Positions 1 through 6,501 of a stretch of DNA of 8,661 nt are shown in pieces; within the stretch, counting starts at the first letter, position 1; each line of letters starts with the position of its first letter. Below the pieces are notes generated by a model. The model had not been told where the DNA came from. It saw only the letters and a list, made by a program, of their open reading frames with translations, and made no database searches. Source of the stretch: Planctomycetota bacterium (GTDB lineage: Bacteria; Planctomycetota; Phycisphaerae; Sedimentisphaerales; SM23-30); assembly GCA_029573975.1 (NCBI GenBank), contig JAKQBU010000464.1:1-8661 (forward strand), given 5' to 3'. The position numbers and the translations under genes were made by a program.

Positions 1-708
1 TCGGTCAAGACCGTCAAATTCTGGAGTGCCCCTGTGATTGTTACCTGGGTTCGTCAATTGGCGGCGAATTCGCCGGTTCCTGTCGCCCTGCACCTGGATC
101 ACTGCAAGGAAGTTGCCTTCGTTCAGCACTGCATCGACGCCGGCTGGACCTCGGTGATGATTGACGCCTCCGCCAAACCCTTCGAAGAGAATCTGGCGGA
201 TTCCAAACGGGTGGTGGCGATGGCCCAAAAGGCCGGGGTCAGTGTCGAGGCGGAGATGGGGGAAATCGGCGGCGTGGAAGAGGATATCGTGGTCGCCGAC
301 GAAAACGCCAAACTGGCCGATCCGGACAAGGCAGTGGCGTTCTGCAAGGAGCTGGACCTGGCGGTGTTCGCGCCGGCCATCGGGACCGCCCACGGCATCT
401 ATAAGGGTGAACCGAAGATTGCCTTTGACCGCCTGGAGACTATTGCCTCCCGTACTGGTGTTCCCATTGCCCTCCATGGTGGGACGGGCCTGTCCGACGA
501 AGTTTTTCGGAAATGTATTGCTCTGGGCTGTGCGAAGGTCAATATCTCCACGCAAATCAAATATGCGTTTATCGACAGTTTTGTGGAATATCATCTGGCG
601 AAAAAGGAATATGAACCGTTGAAACCGCTAGGGGCCCAGCTTGAGCGAATCAAAAAAGAGGTAGCAGAAAAAATCATATGGTTCGGCTCGCAGAACAAGG
701 CCAAGTAA
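1..708 (+). CDS. Class II (metal-dependent) fructose-bisphosphate-type aldolase, 5' partial
   Basis: The frame is open from base 1, so the true start lies outside the window; the GTG at 34 is internal. The family performs reversible aldol cleavage of a ketose phosphate or bisphosphate to dihydroxyacetone phosphate plus an aldehyde in the cytoplasm, using zinc. Visible family motifs are 'HLDHC' (catalytic Asp and first metal His), 'SVEAEMGEIGG' (acidic metal-site residue), 'GTAHGIY' (metal His), 'ALHGGTG' (metal His and phosphate loop) and 'KVNISTQ' (Asn and phosphate-binding Ser/Thr). It is closer to the GatY/KbaY/Fba short type than to E. coli FbaA. Oddity: between 'APVI' and 'HLDH' about 16 residues found in other members are absent (see findings). 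It is the first visible gene of the operon, 15 nt before the HAD gene. The family is secure; the substrate (fructose-1,6-bisP, tagatose-1,6-bisP or another ketose phosphate) is unknown. Confidence 0.93.
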   Translation, partial: SVKTVKFWSAPVIVTWVRQLAANSPVPVALHLDHCKEVAFVQHCIDAGWTSVMIDASAKPFEENLADSKRVVAMAQKAGVSVEAEMGEIGGVEEDIVVADENAKLADPDKAVAFCKELDLAVFAPAIGTAHGIYKGEPKIAFDRLETIASRTGVPIALHGGTGLSDEVFRKCIALGCAKVNISTQIKYAFIDSFVEYHLAKKEYEPLKPLGAQLERIKKEVAEKIIWFGSQNKAK

Positions 709-723
709 GCGAGGAATTTTATC

Positions 724-1452
724 ATGGCAGAACTGAAAGCATTAATTTTTGATTGTGACGGTGTGCTGGTGGACACGGAAAAAGACGGCCACCGCGTTGC
801 CTTCAACCGGGCCTTTGCCCGGAAGGGCTACGATTTCGAGTGGGATGTGCCCCTCTACGGCGAGCTGTTGAAAGTGGCCGGCGGTAAGGAGCGTATGCGG
901 GCCTATTTCGATCAGTATGGCTGGCCGGACAATGCCGGTGACAAGGATGAACTGATCAAGGAGCTGCACAAACTCAAAACCGATCTATTTATGCAGATCA
1001 TCGAAAGCGGCCAACTGCCCCTGCGGCCCGGCGTCAAACGCCTGGTGGACGAAGCGCTGGCGGAGAATATCACGCTGGCGGTGTGTTCCACTTCCAACGA
1101 AAGGGCGGTTACCATGGTCGTGGAAAAAATGCTCGGCCCGGAGCGACGGAAGAGTTTTACCATCCTGGCTGGTGACATCGTTTCAAAAAAGAAACCCGAC
1201 CCAGAGATTTATAACCTGGCCCGGCGTCAGCTCCAACTGGATCCGCGAGCATGCCTGGTGGTTGAAGACAGCCGCAACGGCCTGCTGGCTGCCAAAGAGG
1301 CCGGGATGCATTGCCTGGTTACGGTGAGCAGCTATACTGTCGATGAGGATTTTACCGAAGCGGATCGGATTGTTGCCGAACTGGGCGATCCGCCCACTGT
1401 GCAAATTACCCTCCCGGATTTGAAAAAGATCATGACCCATTCCCCCAAGTAA
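724..1452 (+). CDS. CbbY/beta-phosphoglucomutase-like HAD-superfamily phosphatase
   Basis: A 242-aa HAD hydrolase of subfamily I. Motif I is 'DCDGVLVDTE', with nucleophile D10 and acid/base D12. Motif II lies in 'VCSTSN' (about S122-S124). Motif III is the Lys in 'KKKPDP' (K157), and motif IV is 'VEDSRNG' (E181, D182). The cap domain carries 'GGKERM', typical of CbbY proteins; characterised CbbY enzymes dephosphorylate xylulose-1,5-bisphosphate. The Rubisco setting of classical CbbY is absent here. In this operon the likely roles are removing phosphate from a sugar-phosphate intermediate, clearing a dead-end bisphosphate, or acting as a sugar phosphate mutase; this is inference. The start is ATG 724, with GAGGAA at 711-716 seven bases upstream. 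It follows the aldolase by 15 nt and precedes the dehydrogenase by 14 nt. The family is secure; the substrate is open. Confidence 0.92.
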   Translation: MAELKALIFDCDGVLVDTEKDGHRVAFNRAFARKGYDFEWDVPLYGELLKVAGGKERMRAYFDQYGWPDNAGDKDELIKELHKLKTDLFMQIIESGQLPLRPGVKRLVDEALAENITLAVCSTSNERAVTMVVEKMLGPERRKSFTILAGDIVSKKKPDPEIYNLARRQLQLDPRACLVVEDSRNGLLAAKEAGMHCLVTVSSYTVDEDFTEADRIVAELGDPPTVQITLPDLKKIMTHSPK

Positions 1453-1466
1453 TCAGGAAACCATGG

Positions 1467-2549
1467 ATGAGTGAAACTGGAATTACAACCAATAAACGGA
1501 TACGGCCGGATACCCTAAAAAACTTTTGTGTCCAGGCCATGCGGAGGCGGGGCCTGTCCGAACCGGATGCCCGGGTTGCCGCCGAGGTCTTGGTGACGAC
1601 TGATCAGATGGGAGTGCATTCCCACGGCGTGGTGAGTCTGCGTCGTTACCTGCAGCGGATCGAAAAAGGGGGTTTGCTCGCACAGGCACCGATACAAGTG
1701 CTCCAGGAAGGGCCCGGCTGGGTCTGTCTGGATGGCAAGGGTGTGATGGGTATGATTTCCTGTTACCGGGCGATGGAACGGGCGATCGAAAAAGCCCGCT
1801 CAGCCGGGATTGGCTATGCGGTCCTTCGTAACGGCAGCCACTGTGGCGCTCTGGGATACTATGCCTCGATGGCCATGAAACAGGATATGTTTGGCCTGGC
1901 CATGAGCGGTTGTACTCCGATTATGGCCGTTCCCGGTGGCAAAGGACCGATCATGGGCAATAGCCCGCTCGCCTATGCGGTACCGGCCGGCCAAGAAAAA
2001 CCGATTCTACTGGATATGGCCCTGAGTAAGGTCGCAGCCGGCAAGATTGTAGCCGCTCATAAGATGGGAAAAGACATTCCCGACGACTGGTATGTCGATG
2101 CCGATGGTCTGCCGACTACGAATTCCGGTTTATATCCGCATATCGGGGCGATGCTGCCGATGGCCGGCCACAAGGGGTATGGACTGGCCCTGATGGTGGA
2201 TATTCTTACCAGCCTGTTATCCGGCGGCGGGATGCTGCGGCAGGTTCGGCCCTGGCTGCTGGGCGATCCGTCGATACCGGAAAATCTTTCCCAGTCCATG
2301 ATCGCGATTGATATTAACGCCATGATTCCGATTGACCTGTTTAAAGAACGGATGGATACCCTGATCCGGGAGATCAAAAACGCACCCAAAGCCAAAGGCT
2401 CCGACCGGATCTATCTGCCCGGCGAGATGGAATGGGAAAAACTGGAATATAACCGGAAACACGGTATATTGTTGCCCGAAGATGTGATGATGAATCTGAA
2501 AGGTATGGCCGAGGATGTGGGCCTGCCCATCGACGAATGGTTGGTATAA
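1467..2549 (+). CDS. Ldh_2-family (malate/L-lactate dehydrogenase-like) NAD(P)-dependent oxidoreductase
   Basis: A 360-aa protein, the usual size of the Ldh_2/MDH2 family. This is a non-Rossmann group that interconverts 2-oxoacids and 2-hydroxyacids; known members include ureidoglycolate, malate and sulfolactate dehydrogenases and 2,3-diketo-L-gulonate reductase. Family signatures are 'VHSHGV' (H51, H53), 'GSHCGALGYYA' (H125), 'GNSPLAYAVPAG' and 'GHKGYGLALMVDIL' (H235, K236) followed by a Gly-rich stretch. The start is ATG 1467, preceded by AGGAAA at 1455-1460; the ATG at 1463 runs straight into a stop. It overlaps no neighbour, and its stop lies 29 nt before the next gene's ATG. Its presence beside an FGGY kinase recalls the yiaK/lyxK arrangement of L-gulonate breakdown, but the remaining genes here differ. 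It probably oxidises or reduces a sugar-acid intermediate of the same pathway. Family confidence is high, substrate unknown. Confidence 0.93.
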   Translation: MSETGITTNKRIRPDTLKNFCVQAMRRRGLSEPDARVAAEVLVTTDQMGVHSHGVVSLRRYLQRIEKGGLLAQAPIQVLQEGPGWVCLDGKGVMGMISCYRAMERAIEKARSAGIGYAVLRNGSHCGALGYYASMAMKQDMFGLAMSGCTPIMAVPGGKGPIMGNSPLAYAVPAGQEKPILLDMALSKVAAGKIVAAHKMGKDIPDDWYVDADGLPTTNSGLYPHIGAMLPMAGHKGYGLALMVDILTSLLSGGGMLRQVRPWLLGDPSIPENLSQSMIAIDINAMIPIDLFKERMDTLIREIKNAPKAKGSDRIYLPGEMEWEKLEYNRKHGILLPEDVMMNLKGMAEDVGLPIDEWLV

Positions 2550-2565
2550 CATGTACGGCCAGGCT

Positions 2566-2571
2566 GGAGAG
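2566..2571 (+). promoter_or_regulatory. Ribosome binding site that sets the start of the DHDPS-type aldolase
   Basis: GGAGAG lies 7 nt before ATG 2579. An in-frame ATG at 2537 would add 14 residues that overlap the dehydrogenase gene and precede the conserved N-terminus. This site therefore favours 2579 as the real start. Confidence 0.8.
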
Positions 2572-2578
2572 TAAAACT

Positions 2579-3469
2579 ATGGACAAACGGCAAAAATTAA
2601 CGGGGGTGTTCGCTCCCGTTACCACTCCTTTTGTGAAGGATGAAATCGCATTCGAGCGACTGGCGGAAAATATTGCGAAATTGAATGCCTCACCTTTGCA
2701 GGGGTATTTCGCCCTCGGCAGCAACGGGGAGAGCAAGGCCCTGAACTTCGAGGAAAGCAAAGAGGTGTTGAAAACGATCGTTTCTGCCGCCCAAAACAAG
2801 GTCGTCATGGCCGGGGCGGGGGCGGAATCCACCAAAGAGACCATCCGGCGAACCGAACAGGTGGCCGAACTGGGCGCCCACTTTGCCAGCGTCCTGACTC
2901 CTCATTACTTCAAAAAGCAGATGACCGATGCCGTATTGATCCGGTATTATCAGGAGGTGGCTGACGCCTCTCCCATCCCGGTCCTGCTCTATAATGCCCC
3001 CGGCTTCACCGCCATCACCATATCACCTAAGGTAGTGGCCGAGATTGCGGCTCATCCTAATATCGCCGGCATGAAGGATACCTCCTCCGGCAATAAGGAT
3101 ACCTATCTGGACAGTGCCCGTGGCAAAGAATTTGTCATCCTGGCCGGTTCCGCCAATGATTTCTTTCCCAGTTTGATTCTGGGTGCGATAGGAGGCGTCT
3201 TGTCCCTGGCCAATGCCTTTCCGGAAATCTGCTGCGAATTGTATCAGTTGACGCATCAGGCCCGGATCGAACCGGCTCGTTCCCTGCACCAGAAAATCGT
3301 GCAAGCCAACCAGGCCGTTTCCGGCTCTTTCGGGGTCGCCGGTGTCAAGGCGGCCATGGATTTGGCCGGCTACTTCGGAGGAGAACCGCGCCGGCCCCTG
3401 CTTTCCCTGACCGCTGAGCAAACTGAAACCCTGAAAAAAAATCTGCAAACCATCGGAGTTCTTTCATGA
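2579..3469 (+). CDS. DHDPS/NAL-superfamily class I aldolase, 4-hydroxy-2-oxoglutarate aldolase-like
   Basis: A 296-aa TIM-barrel Schiff-base aldolase starting at ATG 2579. Residues seen are the Schiff-base lysine K166 in 'GMKDTSS', catalytic tyrosine Y138 in 'LLYNAPG', and the pyruvate-binding loop 'GSNGE' (S48-E51). True dihydrodipicolinate synthases usually have GTTGE or GSTGE in that loop. S-N-G-E, the 'HPNIAGMKD' stretch and the C-terminal 'FGVAGVKAAMD...YFGG' region match my memory of mitochondrial HOGA1, which splits 4-hydroxy-2-oxoglutarate to pyruvate and glyoxylate. The enzyme therefore probably releases pyruvate from a 4-hydroxy-2-oxoacid or 2-keto-3-deoxy sugar acid, rather than acting in lysine synthesis. 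The operon context (dehydrogenase before, sugar kinase after) supports catabolism. Its stop overlaps the kinase start (ATGA), which suggests translational coupling. The superfamily is near certain; the HOGA-like assignment is moderate. Confidence 0.9.
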   Translation: MDKRQKLTGVFAPVTTPFVKDEIAFERLAENIAKLNASPLQGYFALGSNGESKALNFEESKEVLKTIVSAAQNKVVMAGAGAESTKETIRRTEQVAELGAHFASVLTPHYFKKQMTDAVLIRYYQEVADASPIPVLLYNAPGFTAITISPKVVAEIAAHPNIAGMKDTSSGNKDTYLDSARGKEFVILAGSANDFFPSLILGAIGGVLSLANAFPEICCELYQLTHQARIEPARSLHQKIVQANQAVSGSFGVAGVKAAMDLAGYFGGEPRRPLLSLTAEQTETLKKNLQTIGVLS

Positions 3470-4806
3470 ATATTCTAGCCGTCGATGTCGGAACGACCAG
3501 TATGAAGCTGGCGGTCTATTCGGAAGAGATGCAGCTTCTGCATCAGGTCCAGAAAGGATACCCCATCAACAACTACGGCGGAGGGAAAGCGGATATCGAG
3601 CCGGAAAAGTGGTGGAACACCTTTCTTGAGGTCTGTAAAAGCATTCCCGAGCCGCGTAAACAAATCGGGCTGATCTCCTTCTCCGGTACCACGCCGGGCC
3701 TGACAGCAATGGACCAGGACGGCCGGGCCTTACTGCCCGCCGTTCTTTTTATGGACGGCCGTTCCGGAAAACAGTCCGTCGCCATCCGCCAACGGTTCGG
3801 AGAACAGTACCTGCTCGAGCAAACCGCCAATCTGCCGGTGTCCGGCGGCTGTTCCTTATCGAGCATTCTCTGGATCAAAGAGAATTATCCGGACATTTTT
3901 CAGAAGACGGCGATCTTCGGCCATTCCAATACCTTCATGGTCAAGCGCCTGACCGGCCGATTCGCCATGGACCCGACCTCCGCCTCCCTCTCCTGTCTGT
4001 ACAACACCTTCGTGAATGATATGACCTGGAATGCTGACATTGCCAACGAATTTGGCGTGCTCGATAAACTGCCGCCCCTGATGCCCACCTATGCCAGTCC
4101 CGGCGGCCTGACCGAACAGGCTGCCAATGAATTAGGCTTGAAATCCGGCATTCCCGTCCTCATCGGTGGCAATGATGCGGTCCTGGCGGCCTTTTCCGGC
4201 GATATCATTCATCCCGGCGAGATCAGCAATATCAACGGCACCTGTGAAATCACCGCCACCTGTGTCGATCGCTGCATCCCCTCGCCCAACTACAACATCC
4301 GCACCCAGGTCCTGCCCGGGCTGTGGCTGACCTTTTTTGTGCTGAACACCGGCGGCAAGGCCCTGGAATGGTTTCACAGCAATTTCTGCCCGGATATGCC
4401 ACCGGAAAGATTTTATAACGATTATCTCAACGAGGCTATCGATGCCTACCTGGAAGGCGGCCAGCAGGAGAGTTATATCCCCTATTTATCCGGTTCCCGA
4501 TACAGTACCGAACTATTAACTGCTTCTTTTTCCAAACTGAACCTGGAAACCACCCGCGAAAGACTGCTGGGCGCTATGGTCAAAGGAAACTGCCAATATC
4601 ACAAGGAAAACCTGGACGAAGTAGCCGCACATGTCCCATTGCATAGTACCATCCATTTAACCGGCGGCTCGGCAACTCCCGCCCTGATTCGCGCTAAAAA
4701 AATCTGGATGCGTGATTGCGACTATGTCTTCCAGGAACAATCTTCTGTCAAAGGCGCTTCCTTGCTGGCTGACTATTATTTTGAGACGAAAGGTAAGAAC
4801 TTTTAA
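3466..4806 (+). CDS. FGGY-family carbohydrate kinase
   Basis: A 446-aa ATP-dependent sugar or polyol kinase, slightly shorter than the usual 480-520 aa. The N-terminal actin-like domain opens with the phosphate-1 loop 'DVGTTSMK' (D7). The hinge between the domains holds 'GGNDAVLA', with D237 as the likely catalytic base. The C-terminal domain has the adenosine loop 'LTGGSATP' (T399-S402) and ends in 'SSVKGASLLA', matching the family's 'E.SALGAALLA' end. Starting at ATG 3466 creates a 4-nt overlap with the preceding stop. It is the last gene of the operon. The family covers xylulo-, ribulo-, L-fuculo-, rhamnulo-, glycero- and erythritol kinases; residues alone do not let me choose. With the class II aldolase it could form a phosphorylate-then-cleave module. 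No convincing terminator follows. Confidence 0.92.
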   Translation: MNILAVDVGTTSMKLAVYSEEMQLLHQVQKGYPINNYGGGKADIEPEKWWNTFLEVCKSIPEPRKQIGLISFSGTTPGLTAMDQDGRALLPAVLFMDGRSGKQSVAIRQRFGEQYLLEQTANLPVSGGCSLSSILWIKENYPDIFQKTAIFGHSNTFMVKRLTGRFAMDPTSASLSCLYNTFVNDMTWNADIANEFGVLDKLPPLMPTYASPGGLTEQAANELGLKSGIPVLIGGNDAVLAAFSGDIIHPGEISNINGTCEITATCVDRCIPSPNYNIRTQVLPGLWLTFFVLNTGGKALEWFHSNFCPDMPPERFYNDYLNEAIDAYLEGGQQESYIPYLSGSRYSTELLTASFSKLNLETTRERLLGAMVKGNCQYHKENLDEVAAHVPLHSTIHLTGGSATPALIRAKKIWMRDCDYVFQEQSSVKGASLLADYYFETKGKNF

Positions 4807-4814
4807 CGGAACCA

Positions 4815-5054
4815 CTAAAATTCGATATGGACTTCCAAAAGCAGCTCTGGCTCCCCCATAACAAGGGGTCGAAGAGCTTTTGATGCTGGCGTCATATTTT
4901 CCGAAAAACAGGGAAATTCCATTTCCAGCTTCTGCCAGTCTTCCGACGGATTCCAGGCGGGCAGATACTGGATTCCCTGATTACCCCACAAATCGGAGCA
5001 GATACTGATCCCGGTGGTAAGGGGGGTCAGGTAGTCTATCCAGGCAGTACCCAT
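4815..5054 (-). pseudogene. C-terminal fragment of an unidentified minus-strand protein (possible carbohydrate-active enzyme tail)
   Basis: The minus frame ends in TAG at 4815-4817, 8 nt from the kinase stop. It reads '...GTAWID...SEDWQKLEMEF...LRPLVMGEPELLLEVHIEF'. The 'W-Q-K-L-E-x-E-F ... G-x-ELLL-x-V-x-I-E' pattern resembles the last beta strands of a jelly-roll carbohydrate-binding domain, in which a 'DWxxxxxxF' strand is followed by a final 'xLxxDDVxIE' strand. The frame closes at 5094-5096 without an upstream domain, so at most a 5'-truncated remnant is left. From about 4995 it shares DNA with the primase remnant on the other strand, so only the part below about 5000 is likely to be former coding sequence. 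It could also be chance; the resemblance is from memory and short. Confidence 0.35.
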
Positions 5055-5276
5055 CCAGTGCGTGGCACGCTCTACGACTGGATGGCAGGCATGTCACCGG
5101 CTGAAATATCCATTGCCAATTTACCGGACGATATTGCCCACCGTCTGGTTGATAGTAAACCCAAGCCAAACCCGCTGCCGACCCCAACCCCGAACGGATC
5201 CTCCATGCGTTACGCCCTGGCCGCCCTGGAATACGAGTGCGCCAACGTCCGCAACACCCCGGAAGGCAGCCGGTAA
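4995..5276 (+). pseudogene. Remnant of a bifunctional DNA primase-polymerase (PrimPol, mobile-element type)
   Basis: The frame through this stretch reads 'GGQVVYPGSTHP', then 'LYDWMAG', a Pro-rich linker ('KPKPNPLPTPTP'), then 'YALAALEYECANVRNTPEGSR' and a stop. The first motif matches the conserved 'GGYVVAPxSxHP...YxW' end of the Prim-Pol N-terminal domain. The last matches the 'AALExExxxVxxxPEGxRN' entry to the helicase/ATPase part of phage and element replication proteins, broken exactly where Asn is expected. The frame is open back to 4884 but has no ATG or GTG before 5058, and the catalytic part of the primase is missing. Both ends are therefore lost. Such enzymes start replication in phages, plasmids and integrative elements. 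It is followed 4 nt later by the truncated integrase, which suggests a deletion that removed the middle of an element. Confidence 0.68.
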
Positions 5277-5280
5277 ACCT

Positions 5281-6411
5281 TTGAGTGAACACTTGGACGA
5301 TTTTCGGGAATCATTATTACGGCAGGGGTGCGTCAAAGATTATGCTGAAAAACAATATCAGCGGGCGAAAACCCTTTTTACGGACTGCGGATTTATGTTC
5401 TGGACCGATATAAACCCGGCCAAAGTGGAACACTGTCTGGATGGGTATCGGCAGGGGGAAAATCCTCTTTCGGCCAAAACCGCCAATTATTATCTCCAGG
5501 CGGCCCGCCAGTTTGTCCGTTGGGGAATACAAAGGCGGATTACCAGTGAAAATCCGCTGGCCTGTTTGAAACCTTTGAAAATCAATAAAGGTGAAGCCAT
5601 TAAGCGGAGGGCGATGACAGTTGAAGAAATTCAAAAACTGTTGGCTACCACAAAGAAATCTGAAAAAACAATCAATAACTTGACTGGAAAGGAACGTTTT
5701 TTGATTTACTTGACCGCAATTTTAACCGGTTATCGCCGAAAAGAATTAAGACTGCTGAAGGTATCTGATTTCGATTTTGAGCGGGGATTATTGACTGTTC
5801 GGGGAGAAATCACCAAGAGCAAAAAGGAAAGCGTCTTGCCCTTATCGCCGGAACTGGTTGAGAATCTAAGGCCATTTTGTGAAAACAAATTGCCAAATGC
5901 CAGTGTGTTCGATATTCCTGGACATCGGCACGAATCGGAAATGATTAGGGCGGATTTACTGGCGGCGGGAATCAATCCCGATGACACAGGGGCGGGCAAA
6001 ATATGTTTTCACTCGACCCGCCATAGTTTTGCGTCGATTCTTGCCAGCTGCGGCGTTTCACCCCGAAACGCGATGGATTTGCTCCGTCATTCGGATTTCC
6101 GGACGACATATAATGTTTACTGCCATTCCTTTGTTGGACAACTGGAAGACGCCATTGCCAAATTACCCAGTCTAACAGCTGAACTCAAACAGGAATCACA
6201 GAAAAAGACCGGAACCTATGACACGATAACACCCCCGGAAATGCCGGAAAAAAACTTTGCCAAATCCCTTGCCAAAACCCGCGAAAAAACGACAATTTCG
6301 GCGAACATTAACGGACATATGGCTGAAAATCAGAATGGCTCAAAGACTGCGTTTTTAAATGAAAAACCGTGTTTTTTCGGTAAAAATGGGACTGCCGAAG
6401 GAGGGAATTGA
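5281..6411 (+). CDS. Tyrosine recombinase/integrase, probably N-terminally truncated
   Basis: Counted from TTG 5281, 376 aa. A core-binding SAM-like domain (about 1-110; 'LSEHLDDF', 'SAKTANYYLQAARQFVRW') is followed by a catalytic domain with the complete set: R152 in 'TGYRRKEL', K179 in 'TKSKKES', H244 and R247 in 'HSTRH', H270 in 'LRHSD', and nucleophile Y280 in 'NVYCH'. The H-to-Y spacing of ten residues matches planctomycete-type integrases rather than XerC/D (nine). Relatives that I recall carry about 60-70 further residues before '(R/K)PLxEH', an arm-type DNA-binding region. Here that position is filled by the out-of-frame primase remnant, so the N-terminus seems lost. No good ribosome site precedes TTG 5281 (GGAAGG at 5261-5266 is distant). 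A Lys/Thr-rich tail after about residue 292 ends within tRNA-Leu on the opposite strand. Function is site-specific integration or excision; activity of this copy is doubtful. Confidence 0.85.
   Translation: MSEHLDDFRESLLRQGCVKDYAEKQYQRAKTLFTDCGFMFWTDINPAKVEHCLDGYRQGENPLSAKTANYYLQAARQFVRWGIQRRITSENPLACLKPLKINKGEAIKRRAMTVEEIQKLLATTKKSEKTINNLTGKERFLIYLTAILTGYRRKELRLLKVSDFDFERGLLTVRGEITKSKKESVLPLSPELVENLRPFCENKLPNASVFDIPGHRHESEMIRADLLAAGINPDDTGAGKICFHSTRHSFASILASCGVSPRNAMDLLRHSDFRTTYNVYCHSFVGQLEDAIAKLPSLTAELKQESQKKTGTYDTITPPEMPEKNFAKSLAKTREKTTISANINGHMAENQNGSKTAFLNEKPCFFGKNGTAEGGN
6361..6381 (-). terminator. Weak candidate terminator for tRNA-Leu
   Basis: Read on the minus strand, ACCG (6381-6378) and CGGT (6369-6366) can pair across an 8-nt loop, followed by four T's at 6365-6362. 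It starts 12 nt past the tRNA 3' end. The stem is short and the site lies within the integrase coding region, so this is only a candidate. Confidence 0.22.
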
Positions 6412-6417
6412 ACCCTC
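6393..6417. other. Putative integrase attachment site (tRNA 3' end, T arm plus acceptor)
   Basis: Tyrosine recombinases commonly use the 3' part of a tRNA gene as attB. Here an integrase ends exactly in that part of tRNA-Leu, with mobile-element debris behind it, so the element would lie to the left of 6393. No second copy of this sequence is seen elsewhere in the window, so the other boundary is either outside the window or lost. Confidence 0.4.
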
Positions 6418-6476
6418 ACCCTGTTGCCAGGACGGGATTTTGAATCCCGCGCGTCTGCCAGTTCCGCCACTTCGGC
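6393..6476 (-). tRNA. tRNA-Leu (anticodon CAA)
   Basis: An 84-nt class II tRNA. The acceptor stem is GCCGAAG/CTTCGGC (6476-6470 with 6400-6394) with discriminator A at 6393. The anticodon stem is CGGGA/TCCCG around loop TTCAAAA, placing anticodon CAA at 6442-6440 (reads UUG). The long variable arm contains CCTG-GCAA-CAGG, typical of Leu. The T arm is GAGGG-TTCAATT-CCCTC (6417-6401). The next bases are GTC rather than CCA, so the CCA end is not encoded and must be added after transcription. The 3' end overlaps the last 19 bases of the integrase reading frame on the plus strand. Confidence 0.96.
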
Positions 6477-6501
6477 AAATACTTTAAGGCCAAACACTTA
6501 T

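Noticed and set aside
161..622. 153-codon plus-strand frame inside the aldolase
   Set aside because: Trp/Arg/Pro-rich and it lies wholly within the aldolase frame, which has the conserved metal-site motifs.
2537..2578. Upstream ATG for the DHDPS-type aldolase
   Set aside because: It would overlap the dehydrogenase by 13 nt and add non-conserved residues; ATG 2579 has a well-placed ribosome site.
2374..2844. 156-codon minus-strand frame across the dehydrogenase/aldolase junction
   Set aside because: Ser/Arg-rich antisense shadow spanning two well-supported genes; no family motifs.
4836..4882. Hairpin CAAAAGC...GCTTTTG with inner CCCC/GGGG pairing, considered as the operon terminator
   Set aside because: The stem is interrupted by a 3-nt bulge and no T run follows on either strand, so terminator function is not supported.
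5062..5280. Extension of the integrase frame upstream to an ATG at 5062 (449-aa version)
   Set aside because: The extra 73 residues are Pro/Trp/Arg-rich without family resemblance and are the shadow of the primase-polymerase frame, which carries recognisable motifs.
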